From Ruminococcaceae bacterium UBA1404 (lineage in GTDB: Bacteria > Bacillota > Clostridia > Oscillospirales > Ruminococcaceae), in assembly GCA_002305075.1 (NCBI GenBank), contig DBQC01000017.1:94007-158006 (forward strand): a DNA stretch of 64,000 nt, written 5' to 3'. The translations under genes were made by a program, and so were the position numbers. How positions within the stretch are numbered: position 1 is the stretch's first letter; each line of letters starts with the position of its first letter. This document shows positions 1 to 8,350 of the stretch, in pieces. A model generated the notes under the pieces. It was not told where the DNA came from and did not search any database. It saw only the letters and a list, made by a program, of their open reading frames with translations.

Positions 1-162
1 AAAATGCTGAATGAGGGTGCTTTTGCCCGAGCCGGTGTGCCCGATAACCCCCACAAACTCCCCCGCCTCAATAGACAGGTTGATATCGTCGAGCGCCCGC
101 TTTTCATAAGGGGTGCCCGCACCGTAAATATAGGTAAGATGTTCGGTTTTAATCACTGCCAT
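1..162 (-). CDS. ecfA2: ECF transporter ATPase EcfA2 (partial, N-terminus)
   Basis: Only the first 54 codons lie in the window; the gene runs off the left edge. The translated N-terminus begins [16 protein letters not shown] and contains a Walker A motif (GHTGSGKST), as expected for an ABC ATPase. It starts 37 bp after the stop of the next ATPase gene (199-1041) and is preceded by GGGAG. Paired ATPases of this kind, A1 followed by A2, energise energy-coupling-factor vitamin or metal importers at the inner face of the membrane. The EcfT transmembrane subunit is probably the next gene, outside the window. The substrate cannot be told because no S component is visible. Confidence 0.85.
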   Translation of the reverse strand, partial: MAVIKTEHLTYIYGAGTPYEKRALDDINLSIEAGEFVGVIGHTGSGKSTLIQHF

Positions 163-198
163 GTATGCGCGCTCCCATCGGCGTTGTGTTATGTCGGC

Positions 199-1041
199 CT
201 ATTGGCGGGCCGTTAGCAGCTTCTCGATTTCGGCCACGCAGGCCTCCTCGGTGAGAATGCCCTCGGGCAGGTTTATTCCGCTGCGGCGCATCAGGTCGGC
301 AAACTCGGTGACCTGAGGCACATCCAATCCCAGCGAGCGCAGCGCCCCAATCTGGGTAAACACCCGTTCGGGACTGTCGTCGAGCACCACGCTGCCGCTA
401 TCCATGACCACCACACGGTCGCACTGGGCGGCCTCGTCCATAAAGTGGGTAATCAGCACCACCGTAACCCCATGGTTGCGGTTGAGATGCTTCATGGCTT
501 CCATCACCTCGGCGCGACCCCGAGGGTCCAGCATGGCGGTGGGCTCGTCGAACACAATGCACTCGGTGCGCATGGCCAGAACACCTGCAATGGCCACCCG
601 CTGTTTCTGCCCGCCCGAAAGCTGGTGGGGTGCATGGAGCTTAAAGGCCTCCATACCCACAACCTCCAGCGCTTGGTCCACCCGGCGGCGGATTTCCTGG
701 GGCTCCACCCCCAGGTTTTCAAGGCCAAAGGCCACATCCTCTTCCACCAGCGTGGCCACAATCTGGTTGTCGGGATTTTGAAACACCATACCCACACGGC
801 GGCGAATATCGTAGAGCCTGTCCTGCTCCCGGGTGTCGATGCCGTCTATGTGGCAGCTGCCCTCGGTGGGGGTGAGGATGGCGTTGAAATGCTTGGCAAG
901 CGTACTCTTGCCCGAGCCGTTGTGCCCGAGCACGGCCACAAAGCTGCCCCGCTCGATGGAAAGGGTGATATTGTTAAGGGCCAGCGTGTCCGACCCCTCG
1001 TAGCGAAAAGACAGGCCTTCGGTTTGGATGATGTTGTCCAT
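199..1041 (-). CDS. ecfA1: ECF transporter ATPase EcfA1
   Basis: This 280-residue ABC ATPase has Walker A GHNGSGKST near residue 40, a Q-loop, the signature LSGGQKQRVAIAG and Walker B followed by DEPTAMLDP, so all catalytic motifs are intact. Length and the N-terminal sequence (SFRYEGSDTLALNNI) fit the EcfA1/CbiO family, the first of two ATPases of an energy-coupling-factor importer, which hydrolyse ATP on the cytoplasmic face to drive vitamin or metal uptake. The second ATPase follows 37 bp downstream. It lies 11 bp after the methyltransferase gene, so it is probably cotranscribed with glmM and the upstream genes. Confidence 0.9.
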   Translation of the reverse strand: MDNIIQTEGLSFRYEGSDTLALNNITLSIERGSFVAVLGHNGSGKSTLAKHFNAILTPTEGSCHIDGIDTREQDRLYDIRRRVGMVFQNPDNQIVATLVEEDVAFGLENLGVEPQEIRRRVDQALEVVGMEAFKLHAPHQLSGGQKQRVAIAGVLAMRTECIVFDEPTAMLDPRGRAEVMEAMKHLNRNHGVTVVLITHFMDEAAQCDRVVVMDSGSVVLDDSPERVFTQIGALRSLGLDVPQVTEFADLMRRSGINLPEGILTEEACVAEIEKLLTARQ

Positions 1042-1052
1042 GGTATCTTCCT

Positions 1053-1925
1053 TTATGCTTGATGGGCAGAATTAGGCTGCCAGATGGCTGTGTTGCCGCA
1101 GGGCAGCACAATGCCGCCCCGCTGTTGGGGCAGGCCGATCTCCCCCGAGCTGACCTGCCCCGGCGGCAGAGTAAGGCGCAAAAGCGCCTCGGTTACGCCG
1201 GCGGACAGTCCTGTAGAGTAGGTATTGAGTAAAAAGAACAGCGGTCGCTCGGACAGGAGCTTTCCGGCCTCGGCCACAAGAGTGCTAAGCTGCTGCTCGA
1301 GCTGCCAGACCTCGCCGCCGGGGCCCCGGCCATAGGAGGGGGGATCCATGATAATACCCTCATAAAACTTGCCCCGCCGGGCCTCTCGCTGGATGAATTT
1401 TAAGCAGTCGTCCTGTATCCAGCGCACCGGGGCCGCTTCCAGACCCGAGAGGGCGGCATTTTCTCGCGCCCAACCCACCATGCCTTTGGAAGCGTCCACA
1501 TGACAGACCGAGGCTCCCGCCTCGGCACAGGCCAGCGTAGCCCCGCCGGTGTAAGCAAACAGGTTGAGTATACGCACAGGCCTGTCCGCTTCACGGATGA
1601 CCCTTTGCATCCAGTCCCAGTTGACGGCCTGCTCGGGAAACAGGCCGGTGTGCTTAAAGCCGGTAGGCCGAATACCAAACCGCAGGGGGCCGTAGCCTAT
1701 TTGCCACCGCTCGGGAAAGGGGCGCAGAGGATGCCACCGCCCGCCACCGGTGTTAGAGCGCTGGTAGCGGGCATGGGCCGCACCCCAAAGGGCCGGGTCG
1801 CGGGGACTGCTCCAGATAACCTGGGGGTCGGGGCGGATGAGGAGGATATCTCCCCACCGCTCCAAACGCTCCCCATCTGTGCTGTCTATCAGTGTGTAGT
1901 CCTGCCAGCCATCTGCTATTCGCAT
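1053..1925 (-). CDS. class I SAM-dependent methyltransferase, RlmI-like
   Basis: The protein (290 residues) has a Rossmann-type SAM-binding motif (LNLFAYTGGATL, about residues 120-131), an acidic VDAS loop and a DPPSYGRG catalytic-type motif near residue 195. This set is typical of RlmI/RlmK-type 23S rRNA cytosine methyltransferases, but the N-terminal PUA domain of RlmI is missing, so the exact RNA target is unknown. Its start overlaps the end of glmM by 10 bp, pointing to translational coupling. The next gene, ecfA1, starts 11 bp further on. The fold call is strong, the substrate is inference. Confidence 0.75.
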   Translation of the reverse strand: MRIADGWQDYTLIDSTDGERLERWGDILLIRPDPQVIWSSPRDPALWGAAHARYQRSNTGGGRWHPLRPFPERWQIGYGPLRFGIRPTGFKHTGLFPEQAVNWDWMQRVIREADRPVRILNLFAYTGGATLACAEAGASVCHVDASKGMVGWARENAALSGLEAAPVRWIQDDCLKFIQREARRGKFYEGIIMDPPSYGRGPGGEVWQLEQQLSTLVAEAGKLLSERPLFFLLNTYSTGLSAGVTEALLRLTLPPGQVSSGEIGLPQQRGGIVLPCGNTAIWQPNSAHQA

Positions 1926-3280
1926 GGGCCTAAATACTCCTCTATAGTCGCCGCAAGGGTCTGACCCACGGCAGATATTTTTTCGTCGCTCTCCCCTTCC
2001 ACCATCACCCGAATAAGGGGCTCGGTGCCCGAAGGGCGCACATCCACCCGACCGCTACGGCCCAATGCGGCCCGGGCGTCCTCGATGGCGCGGGCCACTC
2101 CGGGATGGTCGGTTAGGGCAGCCTTCATGGCCGGTGTGGCCTTAACACCCAACAGACGCTGAGGATAAACCTCCATGATACTCTGCTGGACAGACAGCGG
2201 CCCGCCCGAAGCGGCCAGCGCATTAAGCAGCAGGACGGCCGACAGAGCACCGTCTCCGGTGGTATGGTAGTCTAAGAAGATAAAGTGACCCGACTGCTCG
2301 CCGCCAAAGTTGCAGCCATGCTCGAGCAGATACTCCAGCACATAGCGGTCGCCCACTTTTGTGACCGCCGTTTGAATGCCGGCGGCCTCGGCAAAGCCAT
2401 AAAAGCCCATATTGGTCATGGGGGTTATGGCAATGGTATCCTTTTTAAGGCGGCCCTGCGCCTTTAAGTAACGGCCCAAAAAAGCCATAATATGGTCGCC
2501 GGTAAACACTTGGCCCTTTTCGTCCACCGCCAGAAGACGGTCGGCATCCCCGTCAAAGGCAAGGCCCAGGTCGTAGTGGCCGGCTCGCACCCGCTCGCCA
2601 AGGGCGCCGATACAGGTAGAGCCGCAGTCGGCGTTGATGTTAAGGCCGTCAGGCTTATCGAAGATAAGATCAAAGCTTACACCCAGCCGCTCGAGCAGAG
2701 GTCGGGTGGTGGTGCTGGCGGCACCGTTGGCGCAGTCCACCAGCAGGCGCAGGCCGGCAAGCTTGCCTTGAGCCAGGCCGGCAATGTAGTCGACATAGGC
2801 TGTGCGTGCCGCCTCGGCATCCTCGGTAATGCGCCCGATTTCGACGCCGGTTTTCACCGGGTAGGGGCGGGCGCCGTCTAAGATGATGGCCTCGATTTCG
2901 TCCTCGAGAGCATCGGACAGCTTGTAACCGTCGGCCCCGAACAGCTTGATGCCGTTGTAAGGAGCCGGGTTGTGGCTGGCCGAAATCATCACCCCGGCAT
3001 CGGCCTTGTAGTGGCGCACAAGATAGGCCACCGCCGGCGTGGGAAGTACCCCCACCCGCAGCACATCGGCCCCCACGGCGCAGAGGCCGGCGGCCACCGC
3101 CGCCTCGAGCATATCCGAGGAGAGCCGGGGATCCTTGCCGATGAGCACCCGTGGCCGCGCAGCTGTGGGCTGTTCTGCCAGCACCATGGCCGCCGCCCGT
3201 CCGATGTTCATGGCTACTTCGGCGGTAAGCTGGCATCCCACGATGCCGCGGACGCCGTCCGTTCCAAAAATACGACCCAT
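1916..3280 (-). CDS. glmM: phosphoglucosamine mutase GlmM
   Basis: GlmM converts glucosamine-6-phosphate to glucosamine-1-phosphate, feeding UDP-GlcNAc for peptidoglycan. The product (454 residues) starts MGRIFGTDGVRG, carries the phosphoserine loop SASHNP near residue 100, the metal-binding DGDADR and the sugar-binding GEQSGH motif, plus the C-terminal phosphate loop RPSGTEP. I chose the ATG at 3280, preceded by AGAAGGAAGGG, because it gives the canonical family N-terminus; upstream in-frame codons add about 30 unrelated residues. It lies 146 bp after ruvB, with a TATAAT-like sequence (3380-3385), so it may have its own promoter. It overlaps the methyltransferase gene. Confidence 0.95.
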   Translation of the reverse strand: MGRIFGTDGVRGIVGCQLTAEVAMNIGRAAAMVLAEQPTAARPRVLIGKDPRLSSDMLEAAVAAGLCAVGADVLRVGVLPTPAVAYLVRHYKADAGVMISASHNPAPYNGIKLFGADGYKLSDALEDEIEAIILDGARPYPVKTGVEIGRITEDAEAARTAYVDYIAGLAQGKLAGLRLLVDCANGAASTTTRPLLERLGVSFDLIFDKPDGLNINADCGSTCIGALGERVRAGHYDLGLAFDGDADRLLAVDEKGQVFTGDHIMAFLGRYLKAQGRLKKDTIAITPMTNMGFYGFAEAAGIQTAVTKVGDRYVLEYLLEHGCNFGGEQSGHFIFLDYHTTGDGALSAVLLLNALAASGGPLSVQQSIMEVYPQRLLGVKATPAMKAALTDHPGVARAIEDARAALGRSGRVDVRPSGTEPLIRVMVEGESDEKISAVGQTLAATIEEYLGPCE

Positions 3281-3426
3281 AGAACCCTTCCTTCTGGCCC
3301 CTCCACGCCCATTGGCGCCCAAGAGAGGGGCCGATTTATTTTTCGCCATTATGGCCAGCGGACAGAACATCCACCCTCCATTATAAGCGAAATAGGCCTT
3401 AATATGTTACTGTTTGAGGTGCAAGC

Positions 3427-4494
3427 CTATGTCTCCAGCGCCATCTGACCGTCGTCCGGCCCTCCCGGCGGGGGAAGACCCAGATGGGTGTAGGCCCGAT
3501 GGGTGGCACAGCGCCCCCGGGGCGTACGGCTTAAAAAGCCCATCTGCATGAGATAGGGCTCGTAGACATCCTCGAGGGTGATGGCCTCCTCGCCCAAGGC
3601 CGCCGCCAGCGTGTCGAGGCCTACCGGGCCACCGCCATAATTTTTAATGATGGTGCTGAGCATGCGGCGGTCCAGATGGTCAAGACCCAGGGCGTCCACC
3701 TCCATCTCGGCCAGAGCCTGCTGGGCTGCGGCCTGGGTGATGGTACCGTCGCCTCGCACCTGAGCAAAGTCCCGCACCCGCTTGAGCATCCGATTGGCAA
3801 TGCGGGGGGTGCCCCGAGAGCGGCGGGCAATTTCGGCTGCACCGGCCTCCTCGCAGTCTATTTGAAGGATGGCGGCACTGCGCTGGATGATGATGCCCAG
3901 CTCCTCGGGGGTGTAGAGCTCGAGGCGCAGGCTGACTCCAAAGCGGTCCCGCAGCGGGGCCGAGAGTTGACCGGCTCGGGTAGTGGCACCCACCAGCGTG
4001 AAGGGGGGTAGATCGAGCCGCAGAGAGCGGGCTGAGGGCCCCTTGCCGATGATGATGTCCAGCGCAAAGTCCTCCATGGCGGGATAGAGCACCTCCTCTA
4101 CGCTGCGGTTAAGGCGGTGGATCTCGTCGATAAACAGCACATCGCCCTGACTGAGATTGGTGAGCAGCGCCGCAAGGTCCCCGGGCTTTTCGATGGCCGG
4201 ACCCGAGGTGACCCGGATGCTCACCCCCATCTCGTTAGCGATGATGTTAGAGAGTGTGGTCTTGCCAAGCCCGGGCGGGCCGTAGAGAAGCACATGGTCA
4301 AGACTCTCGCCCCGGCGGCGAGCCGCCTCGATGAACACATAGAGCTGCTCTTTAACCTTTTCCTGCCCAATGTAGGCGTTTAGATATCTAGGACGCAGAG
4401 AATAGTCGGCTCCGGCGTCCTCGCTGAGCGGGTCGGGCGTCACCAGACGGTCGCCCGGATATTCCAGCTCCAGCTCGATCTCGTTGGTCGGCAT
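3427..4494 (-). CDS. ruvB: Holliday junction branch migration ATPase RuvB
   Basis: RuvB is the hexameric AAA+ motor that, with RuvA, drives branch migration of Holliday junctions during recombinational repair. The 355-residue product has the N-terminal [19 protein letters not shown] segment, Walker [11 protein letters not shown], Walker B DEIHRL, sensor motifs (GATTRAGQL) and the C-terminal winged-helix DNA-binding region ([10 protein letters not shown]). The start is supported by AAGGGGAG eight bases upstream. It is the last gene of a ruvC-ruvA-ruvB operon, 18 bp after ruvA. Length is slightly above the usual 330-350, because of short N- and C-terminal extensions. Confidence 0.96.
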   Translation of the reverse strand: MPTNEIELELEYPGDRLVTPDPLSEDAGADYSLRPRYLNAYIGQEKVKEQLYVFIEAARRRGESLDHVLLYGPPGLGKTTLSNIIANEMGVSIRVTSGPAIEKPGDLAALLTNLSQGDVLFIDEIHRLNRSVEEVLYPAMEDFALDIIIGKGPSARSLRLDLPPFTLVGATTRAGQLSAPLRDRFGVSLRLELYTPEELGIIIQRSAAILQIDCEEAGAAEIARRSRGTPRIANRMLKRVRDFAQVRGDGTITQAAAQQALAEMEVDALGLDHLDRRMLSTIIKNYGGGPVGLDTLAAALGEEAITLEDVYEPYLMQMGFLSRTPRGRCATHRAYTHLGLPPPGGPDDGQMALET

Positions 4495-4512
4495 AGTCGC
4501 TCCCCTTCCCTT

Positions 4513-5109
4513 TTATACTCTGCCCGCCAGACCCCGCAGTGCCTGACGAATCATGTCCTCGGTGGACAGACCATCCGGGCACTTTGAAAGGGCCAAAGCC
4601 GCCTCGCTCTGAGAGTAGCCCAGCGCCACAAGTGCGCTGGCCGCCTCGCCTCGGGGAGAGTCTGTCCCCAATGTGTCGGTCGTGAGGGTAACCCCCTCGT
4701 CGGTGGTAAATCCAAACTGGTCTTTAAGCTCCAGCAAAATGCGCTGAGCCAGCTTGGGACCGATGCCCTGCGCCCTGGACACAGCCTTGGCGTCTCCGGC
4801 CGAAATGGCCAGCGCCAGCTCGGAAGGCGACAGCTCGGACAAAACGGCCAGAGCCACCTTGCCCCCCACGCCCTTTACGGTGGTGAGCTTTTTATAAGCC
4901 TCCAGCTCGGCCATATCGGCAAAGCCATAGAGGGTGATGGCGTCCTCCTTGACGGCCATGTGGGTAAACAGTCGCACCTCGGCGCCCCGGCTGGGCAGCG
5001 CCCGATGGGTATAGAGCGATATGTTGCAGTGAAAGCCCACGCCGCCGCATTCCACCACGGCAATGTCGGGTTCGGTGTGGACTAAGATGCCTCTAATTGA
5101 ATATAGCAG
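4513..5109 (-). CDS. ruvA: Holliday junction DNA helicase subunit RuvA (CTG start)
   Basis: RuvA binds four-way junctions and loads RuvB. The reading frame has the OB-fold N-terminus, two helix-hairpin-helix motifs (VKGVGGKVALAVL and AQGIGPKLAQRIL) and the C-terminal RuvB-binding three-helix domain. There is no ATG, GTG or TTG at the expected N-terminus: reading upstream, the family sequence (L)LYSIRGILVHTEPDIAVV continues to CTG at 5107-5109. That codon lies seven bases after AAAGGTGG, which directly follows the ruvC stop. I therefore propose a CTG start giving 198 residues, the normal RuvA length. The first conventional start, GTG at 5058, would cut off the first beta strands. Confidence 0.88.
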   Translation of the reverse strand: MLYSIRGILVHTEPDIAVVECGGVGFHCNISLYTHRALPSRGAEVRLFTHMAVKEDAITLYGFADMAELEAYKKLTTVKGVGGKVALAVLSELSPSELALAISAGDAKAVSRAQGIGPKLAQRILLELKDQFGFTTDEGVTLTTDTLGTDSPRGEAASALVALGYSQSEAALALSKCPDGLSTEDMIRQALRGLAGRV

Positions 5110-5122
5110 AAAAAAACCACCT

Positions 5123-5653
5123 TTATCGCATATTTGGCTTGATGCGGTCGGCCGTCACCCGAGAGGGCGTTCGGCCCAGCAGCGAACCGGCAGTGTGACC
5201 ATGGCAGATAGCCACTGCCAGCGCATCGGCCACATCATCCGGCTTGGGCACCGATTTAAGGCCGAGAATTTGCCGGGTCATCTCCATCACCTGATGCTTT
5301 TCGGCCTTGCCGTAGCCCACCACCGCCGACTTGACTTGTAGCGGCGTGTACTGGTAGACCGGCAGGCCCTTGCGCTGGGCAGCCAACAGAATAACGCCCC
5401 GCGCCTGCGCCACCAAAATAACCGTTTTTTGGTTGGTGGTAAAAAAGAGCTGCTCCACGGCCATGGCGTCGGGCTTATACCGCTCGATAACAGACAAGAT
5501 GCCGGTGTAGAGATCATCGAGCCGAGCCTCGAAGGGCATGCCCGCCGGTGTCCGGATGGCTCCTGCCCCGAGCGGCTCAAACCGCGCTCCCCGGGGCCGT
5601 ATGACACCGTAGCCCACTATGGCGTAGCCGGGGTCGATACCCAGTATGGTCAA
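5123..5653 (-). CDS. ruvC: Holliday junction resolvase RuvC
   Basis: RuvC is the dimeric endonuclease that cuts Holliday junctions held by RuvAB. The 176-residue product begins MTILGIDPGYAIVGYG with the first catalytic Asp, and carries the AVEQLFF catalytic Glu and the C-terminal DDVADALAVA acidic pair, so the DDE/D active site is complete. It is the first gene of the ruvCAB operon; its stop codon is followed at once by the ruvA ribosome binding site. An extended -10 promoter lies about 33 bp upstream of its start. Confidence 0.96.
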   Translation of the reverse strand: MTILGIDPGYAIVGYGVIRPRGARFEPLGAGAIRTPAGMPFEARLDDLYTGILSVIERYKPDAMAVEQLFFTTNQKTVILVAQARGVILLAAQRKGLPVYQYTPLQVKSAVVGYGKAEKHQVMEMTRQILGLKSVPKPDDVADALAVAICHGHTAGSLLGRTPSRVTADRIKPNMR

Positions 5654-5685
5654 GTGCCTCCGCTCCTTCCCAGTTATATCGCTTT

Positions 5686-5694
5686 ATTATAGCA
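5686..5694 (-). promoter_or_regulatory. extended -10 promoter for ruvCAB
   Basis: On the minus strand TGCTATAAT (TATAAT at 5686-5691) forms an extended -10 element about 33 bp upstream of the ruvC ATG. No good -35 hexamer is seen at 16-18 bp, which is normal for TGN-type promoters. Confidence 0.5.
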
Positions 5695-5855
5695 CAAAGC
5701 GCGACTCTACGCCATCCCGGGCTGATACTCACAGCGTTTATGTAGGTTATCATAGCACAGCGTGGCGCCACGAACAACGACTAAGCTATGAACATTTTTA
5801 GAGGTAATTTTGCCTTTTAGCCATGCCGATTATTTTGTTTTTGCATTTTGGGGGC

Positions 5856-5884
5856 TTGCTTTTCCTGAAAAGGTATAGTATAAT
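5856..5884 (+). promoter_or_regulatory. sigma-A promoter of tRNA-Val
   Basis: TTGCTT (5856-5861) and TATAAT (5879-5884) are separated by 17 bp and sit 25 bp before the mature tRNA 5' end. Confidence 0.75.
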
Positions 5885-5909
5885 CATGCTCGCAGCCAAT
5901 TTTAGATAA

Positions 5910-5985
5910 GGACGATTAGCTCAGCTGGTAGAGCATTCGCTTGACGTGCGAAGGGTCAGCGGTTCGATCCCGTTATCGTCCACCA
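5910..5985 (+). tRNA. tRNA-Val (anticodon GAC)
   Basis: A 76-nt cloverleaf can be folded: acceptor GGACGAT pairs with ATCGTCC, the D-arm is GCTC/GAGC, the anticodon stem TTCGC/GCGAA encloses loop TTGACGT with anticodon GAC (5943-5945), and the T-arm holds GTTCGATCC. The discriminator A and CCA end are encoded. It has its own promoter and terminator, so it is a single-gene unit. Confidence 0.95.
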
Positions 5986-5990
5986 CCTAT

Positions 5991-6025
5991 AAACCCCCGA
6001 GACCAAAAGGTTTCGGGGGTTTTTG
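5991..6025 (+). terminator. intrinsic terminator after tRNA-Val
   Basis: AAACCCCCGA and TCGGGGGTTT form a 10-bp stem followed by a T-run, just 5 bp after the tRNA CCA end. Confidence 0.9.
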
Positions 6026-6275
6026 TTATGTCTGGGTTTGGGTCGGTGGAGGGGAAGTAAGACAATGGTACGATAATGGGTTATTCTTTTTGGTGGGCAT
6101 ATCGTTTTATATGTTAAAGTCAACATTGAAAATATTATACAATTTTGGTAATATTGAACGGGTGAATGGTGTAACAATAATCGGAAATTGGTAAGGGCCT
6201 ATTTTTTAAATAGAGGTAAATAACCCGACGGACGCTCTCGACAACGCAATTATTAATACAGTAAGGAGTGATGGC

Positions 6276-7040
6276 ATGGACAATCCATCCCGCATATTCT
6301 GGTTTTCTGGAACAGGCAATTCCCTTTACGCGGCTAAGCGACTGTCGGCAAAGCTCGGGGATTTGCCTCTTGCTCAGATGGTGGACGGCGCGACTTCCGG
6401 TTCAGTCGGCGGCGAGGGTGCGAGAGTCGGCTTTGTCTTCCCATCTTATTATGGAAATTTGCCCCGTGCTGTCCGCGCATTTGTAAATAAAATAGACATC
6501 AGACCGGGTACATATCTCTTTGCCATTGTGACAATGGGCGGGGTCGGACAGGGATCTGTTGCCGCACTGGACAAGGCGCTTAGAAAAAAGGGATCGCATC
6601 TGAGTTATGGCCGAGGTCTGCCCATGCCAGCCAACTATGTGATTAAGTATAACCCTGCTGATCCGGATAAGAGCGCCAGGTCGATGGATAAAGCGAACAA
6701 TCGCATTGACAAGTTCGCCGCCGAGATAGCGGCAGGGATAAAAAAGGTTAAATCGCTTCCGGTTACCGCCAATAATCTGTACAAAAACATCGAAGCACTG
6801 GACACAATGTTTTCCGTGGACGACAAGTGCACCGGCTGCGGCTTGTGCGAAAGAATATGTCCTGTAAAAAACATACGGCTGGAAAATGGCCGACCAAAGT
6901 GGCTTCATCACTGCGAGCACTGTGTCGCCTGCATTAGCTGGTGTCCGGAAAGAGCCACCCAATACGGCGACCACACACAGTCCAGAAGGCGGTATCGCAA
7001 CCCGTGGATTCAGGCCGATGAACTGATGCGGCAGGAATGA
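6276..7040 (+). CDS. EFR1-type flavodoxin-ferredoxin protein
   Basis: The 254-residue protein joins an N-terminal flavodoxin-like domain (WFSGTGNSLYAAKRL, the FMN phosphate loop) to a C-terminal ferredoxin domain. The ferredoxin part has CTGCGLCERICP and a second cluster CEHCVACISWCP, sufficient for two [4Fe-4S] centres. This is the EFR1 (EF-hand-free ferrodoxin) arrangement common in anaerobic Firmicutes, thought to move electrons between ferredoxin and flavin partners; the partner is unknown. AAGGAG lies seven bases before the ATG. It stands alone between two terminators, and the 250 bp upstream are AT-rich relative to the neighbours, with no clear promoter. Confidence 0.8.
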   Translation: MDNPSRIFWFSGTGNSLYAAKRLSAKLGDLPLAQMVDGATSGSVGGEGARVGFVFPSYYGNLPRAVRAFVNKIDIRPGTYLFAIVTMGGVGQGSVAALDKALRKKGSHLSYGRGLPMPANYVIKYNPADPDKSARSMDKANNRIDKFAAEIAAGIKKVKSLPVTANNLYKNIEALDTMFSVDDKCTGCGLCERICPVKNIRLENGRPKWLHHCEHCVACISWCPERATQYGDHTQSRRRYRNPWIQADELMRQE

Positions 7041-7104
7041 TAGGAGTTTGGAGCAATCTCTAAGGATAGAATCTTGACATGCCCATTCTATTTGCAATAG
7101 AACG

Positions 7105-7137
7105 AAACCCCCTAGACCAGACAGCCTAGGGGGTTTT
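7105..7137. terminator. bidirectional terminator
   Basis: AAACCCCCTAG and CCTAGGGGGTTTT form a stem with a T-run on the plus strand and an A-run that becomes a T-run on the minus strand, so it can end both the ferredoxin gene and the converging betaine operon. Confidence 0.85.
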
Positions 7138-7171
7138 ATGTTGTTTAGGGCAGCTGGGTGCTACGACTGTA

Positions 7172-8350
7172 TTAGGACACGCAGGACAGCAGTGCCGCCT
7201 TTGTAATAATCCCTAGGAGGGTACCGTCTTCCTCCACCACAGCCACGGGAAACCGGGCCCCCACGGTGAGTGGGATGATGTCTCCGGCCAGCTTGTCGGG
7301 GGGGACGCTGATAACATCCCTCTCGATATACTCGGCAAGGGGCCTTGATTTCTGGCGGGCTTCAACAGCGCTTTCGGCGGTGACCACGCCCAACAGGCGC
7401 ATCCGATTGTCTACCACATAGGCGCTGGAAAAGCCTTCGCGCTGCATTTGGCGCAGGGCGTTGCTTGGGTTGTCCTTCTCCTGCACCAGACAGACATGGC
7501 CGATCATCACCTGCTGAGCGGTGAACACCTGAGTTTTGTCGGCGCTGCCAATAAACTGCCGCACATAATCGTCGGCGGGGTTGGTGGTCATGCCCTCGGG
7601 GGTGTCGATCTGAACAATCTTGGCGTCCCGCATAATGGCCACTCGGTCGCCAAGCTTAAAGGCCTCGTTCATGTCGTGGGTGATAAACAGGATGGTCTTG
7701 CCCAGTTTGCGCTGAATTTTAAGCAGCTCGAACTGCATTTCACTGCGCACAAGAGGGTCGAGAGCCGAAAAGGGTTCGTCCATTAGCAGCACCTCGGGGT
7801 CGCTGGTGAGAGCCCGGGCAATACCCACCCGCTGTTTCATGCCGCCAGACAGGCTGTGGATGGGGCTTTGCTCCCAGCCCTTTAGGCCCACCATATCGAT
7901 GAACTCCATGGCCCGTTCGGCGCATTCGGTCTTGGACAGCCCCCGCACCTCCAGCCCGTAGGCCACATTTTCCAGCACCGAGCGGTGGGTAAAAAGCCCA
8001 AAATTCTGGAATACCATGGACACCTTGTGGCGGCGCAGCTCCAAGAGCTCCTTTTTGCTCATAGAATCCACGGCGCGGCCTTCTACATACACATGGCCAC
8101 TTGTGGGGCGCAAAAGCTGATTAAAGCAGCGTATGATGGTGGACTTGCCTGAGCCGGACAGGCCGATGATGGCAAAGACCTCGCCCCGGTTGACTTCGAA
8201 GGAGACATCCCACAAAGCCACCGTGGCTCCGGTTTTTTTCTGGACCTCTTCCTTGGTATGCCCGGCGGCCATCATCCGCTCGGCCTCGGCACGGTTTGCA
8301 CCATAGATTTTGCAGACCTTGTCGGCTTTTAAAACCACATCACGCTCCAT
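7172..8350 (-). CDS. opuAA: glycine betaine/proline ABC transporter ATPase with CBS domains
   Basis: The 392-residue ATPase has the OpuA/ProV N-terminus (YGANRAEAERMMAAGHTKEEV), Walker A GLSGSGKST, signature LSGGMKQRVGIARAL, Walker B with LLMDEPFSALDP and, after about residue 275, tandem CBS domains. In characterised OpuA the CBS pair senses ionic strength (or c-di-AMP) and gates transport of glycine betaine or related solutes. The start ATG overlaps the end of the permease gene by 11 bp. It is the last gene of the operon substrate-binding protein, permease, ATPase. Precise ligand (betaine, proline, choline, carnitine) is not determined. Confidence 0.92.
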   Translation of the reverse strand: MERDVVLKADKVCKIYGANRAEAERMMAAGHTKEEVQKKTGATVALWDVSFEVNRGEVFAIIGLSGSGKSTIIRCFNQLLRPTSGHVYVEGRAVDSMSKKELLELRRHKVSMVFQNFGLFTHRSVLENVAYGLEVRGLSKTECAERAMEFIDMVGLKGWEQSPIHSLSGGMKQRVGIARALTSDPEVLLMDEPFSALDPLVRSEMQFELLKIQRKLGKTILFITHDMNEAFKLGDRVAIMRDAKIVQIDTPEGMTTNPADDYVRQFIGSADKTQVFTAQQVMIGHVCLVQEKDNPSNALRQMQREGFSSAYVVDNRMRLLGVVTAESAVEARQKSRPLAEYIERDVISVPPDKLAGDIIPLTVGARFPVAVVEEDGTLLGIITKAALLSCVS

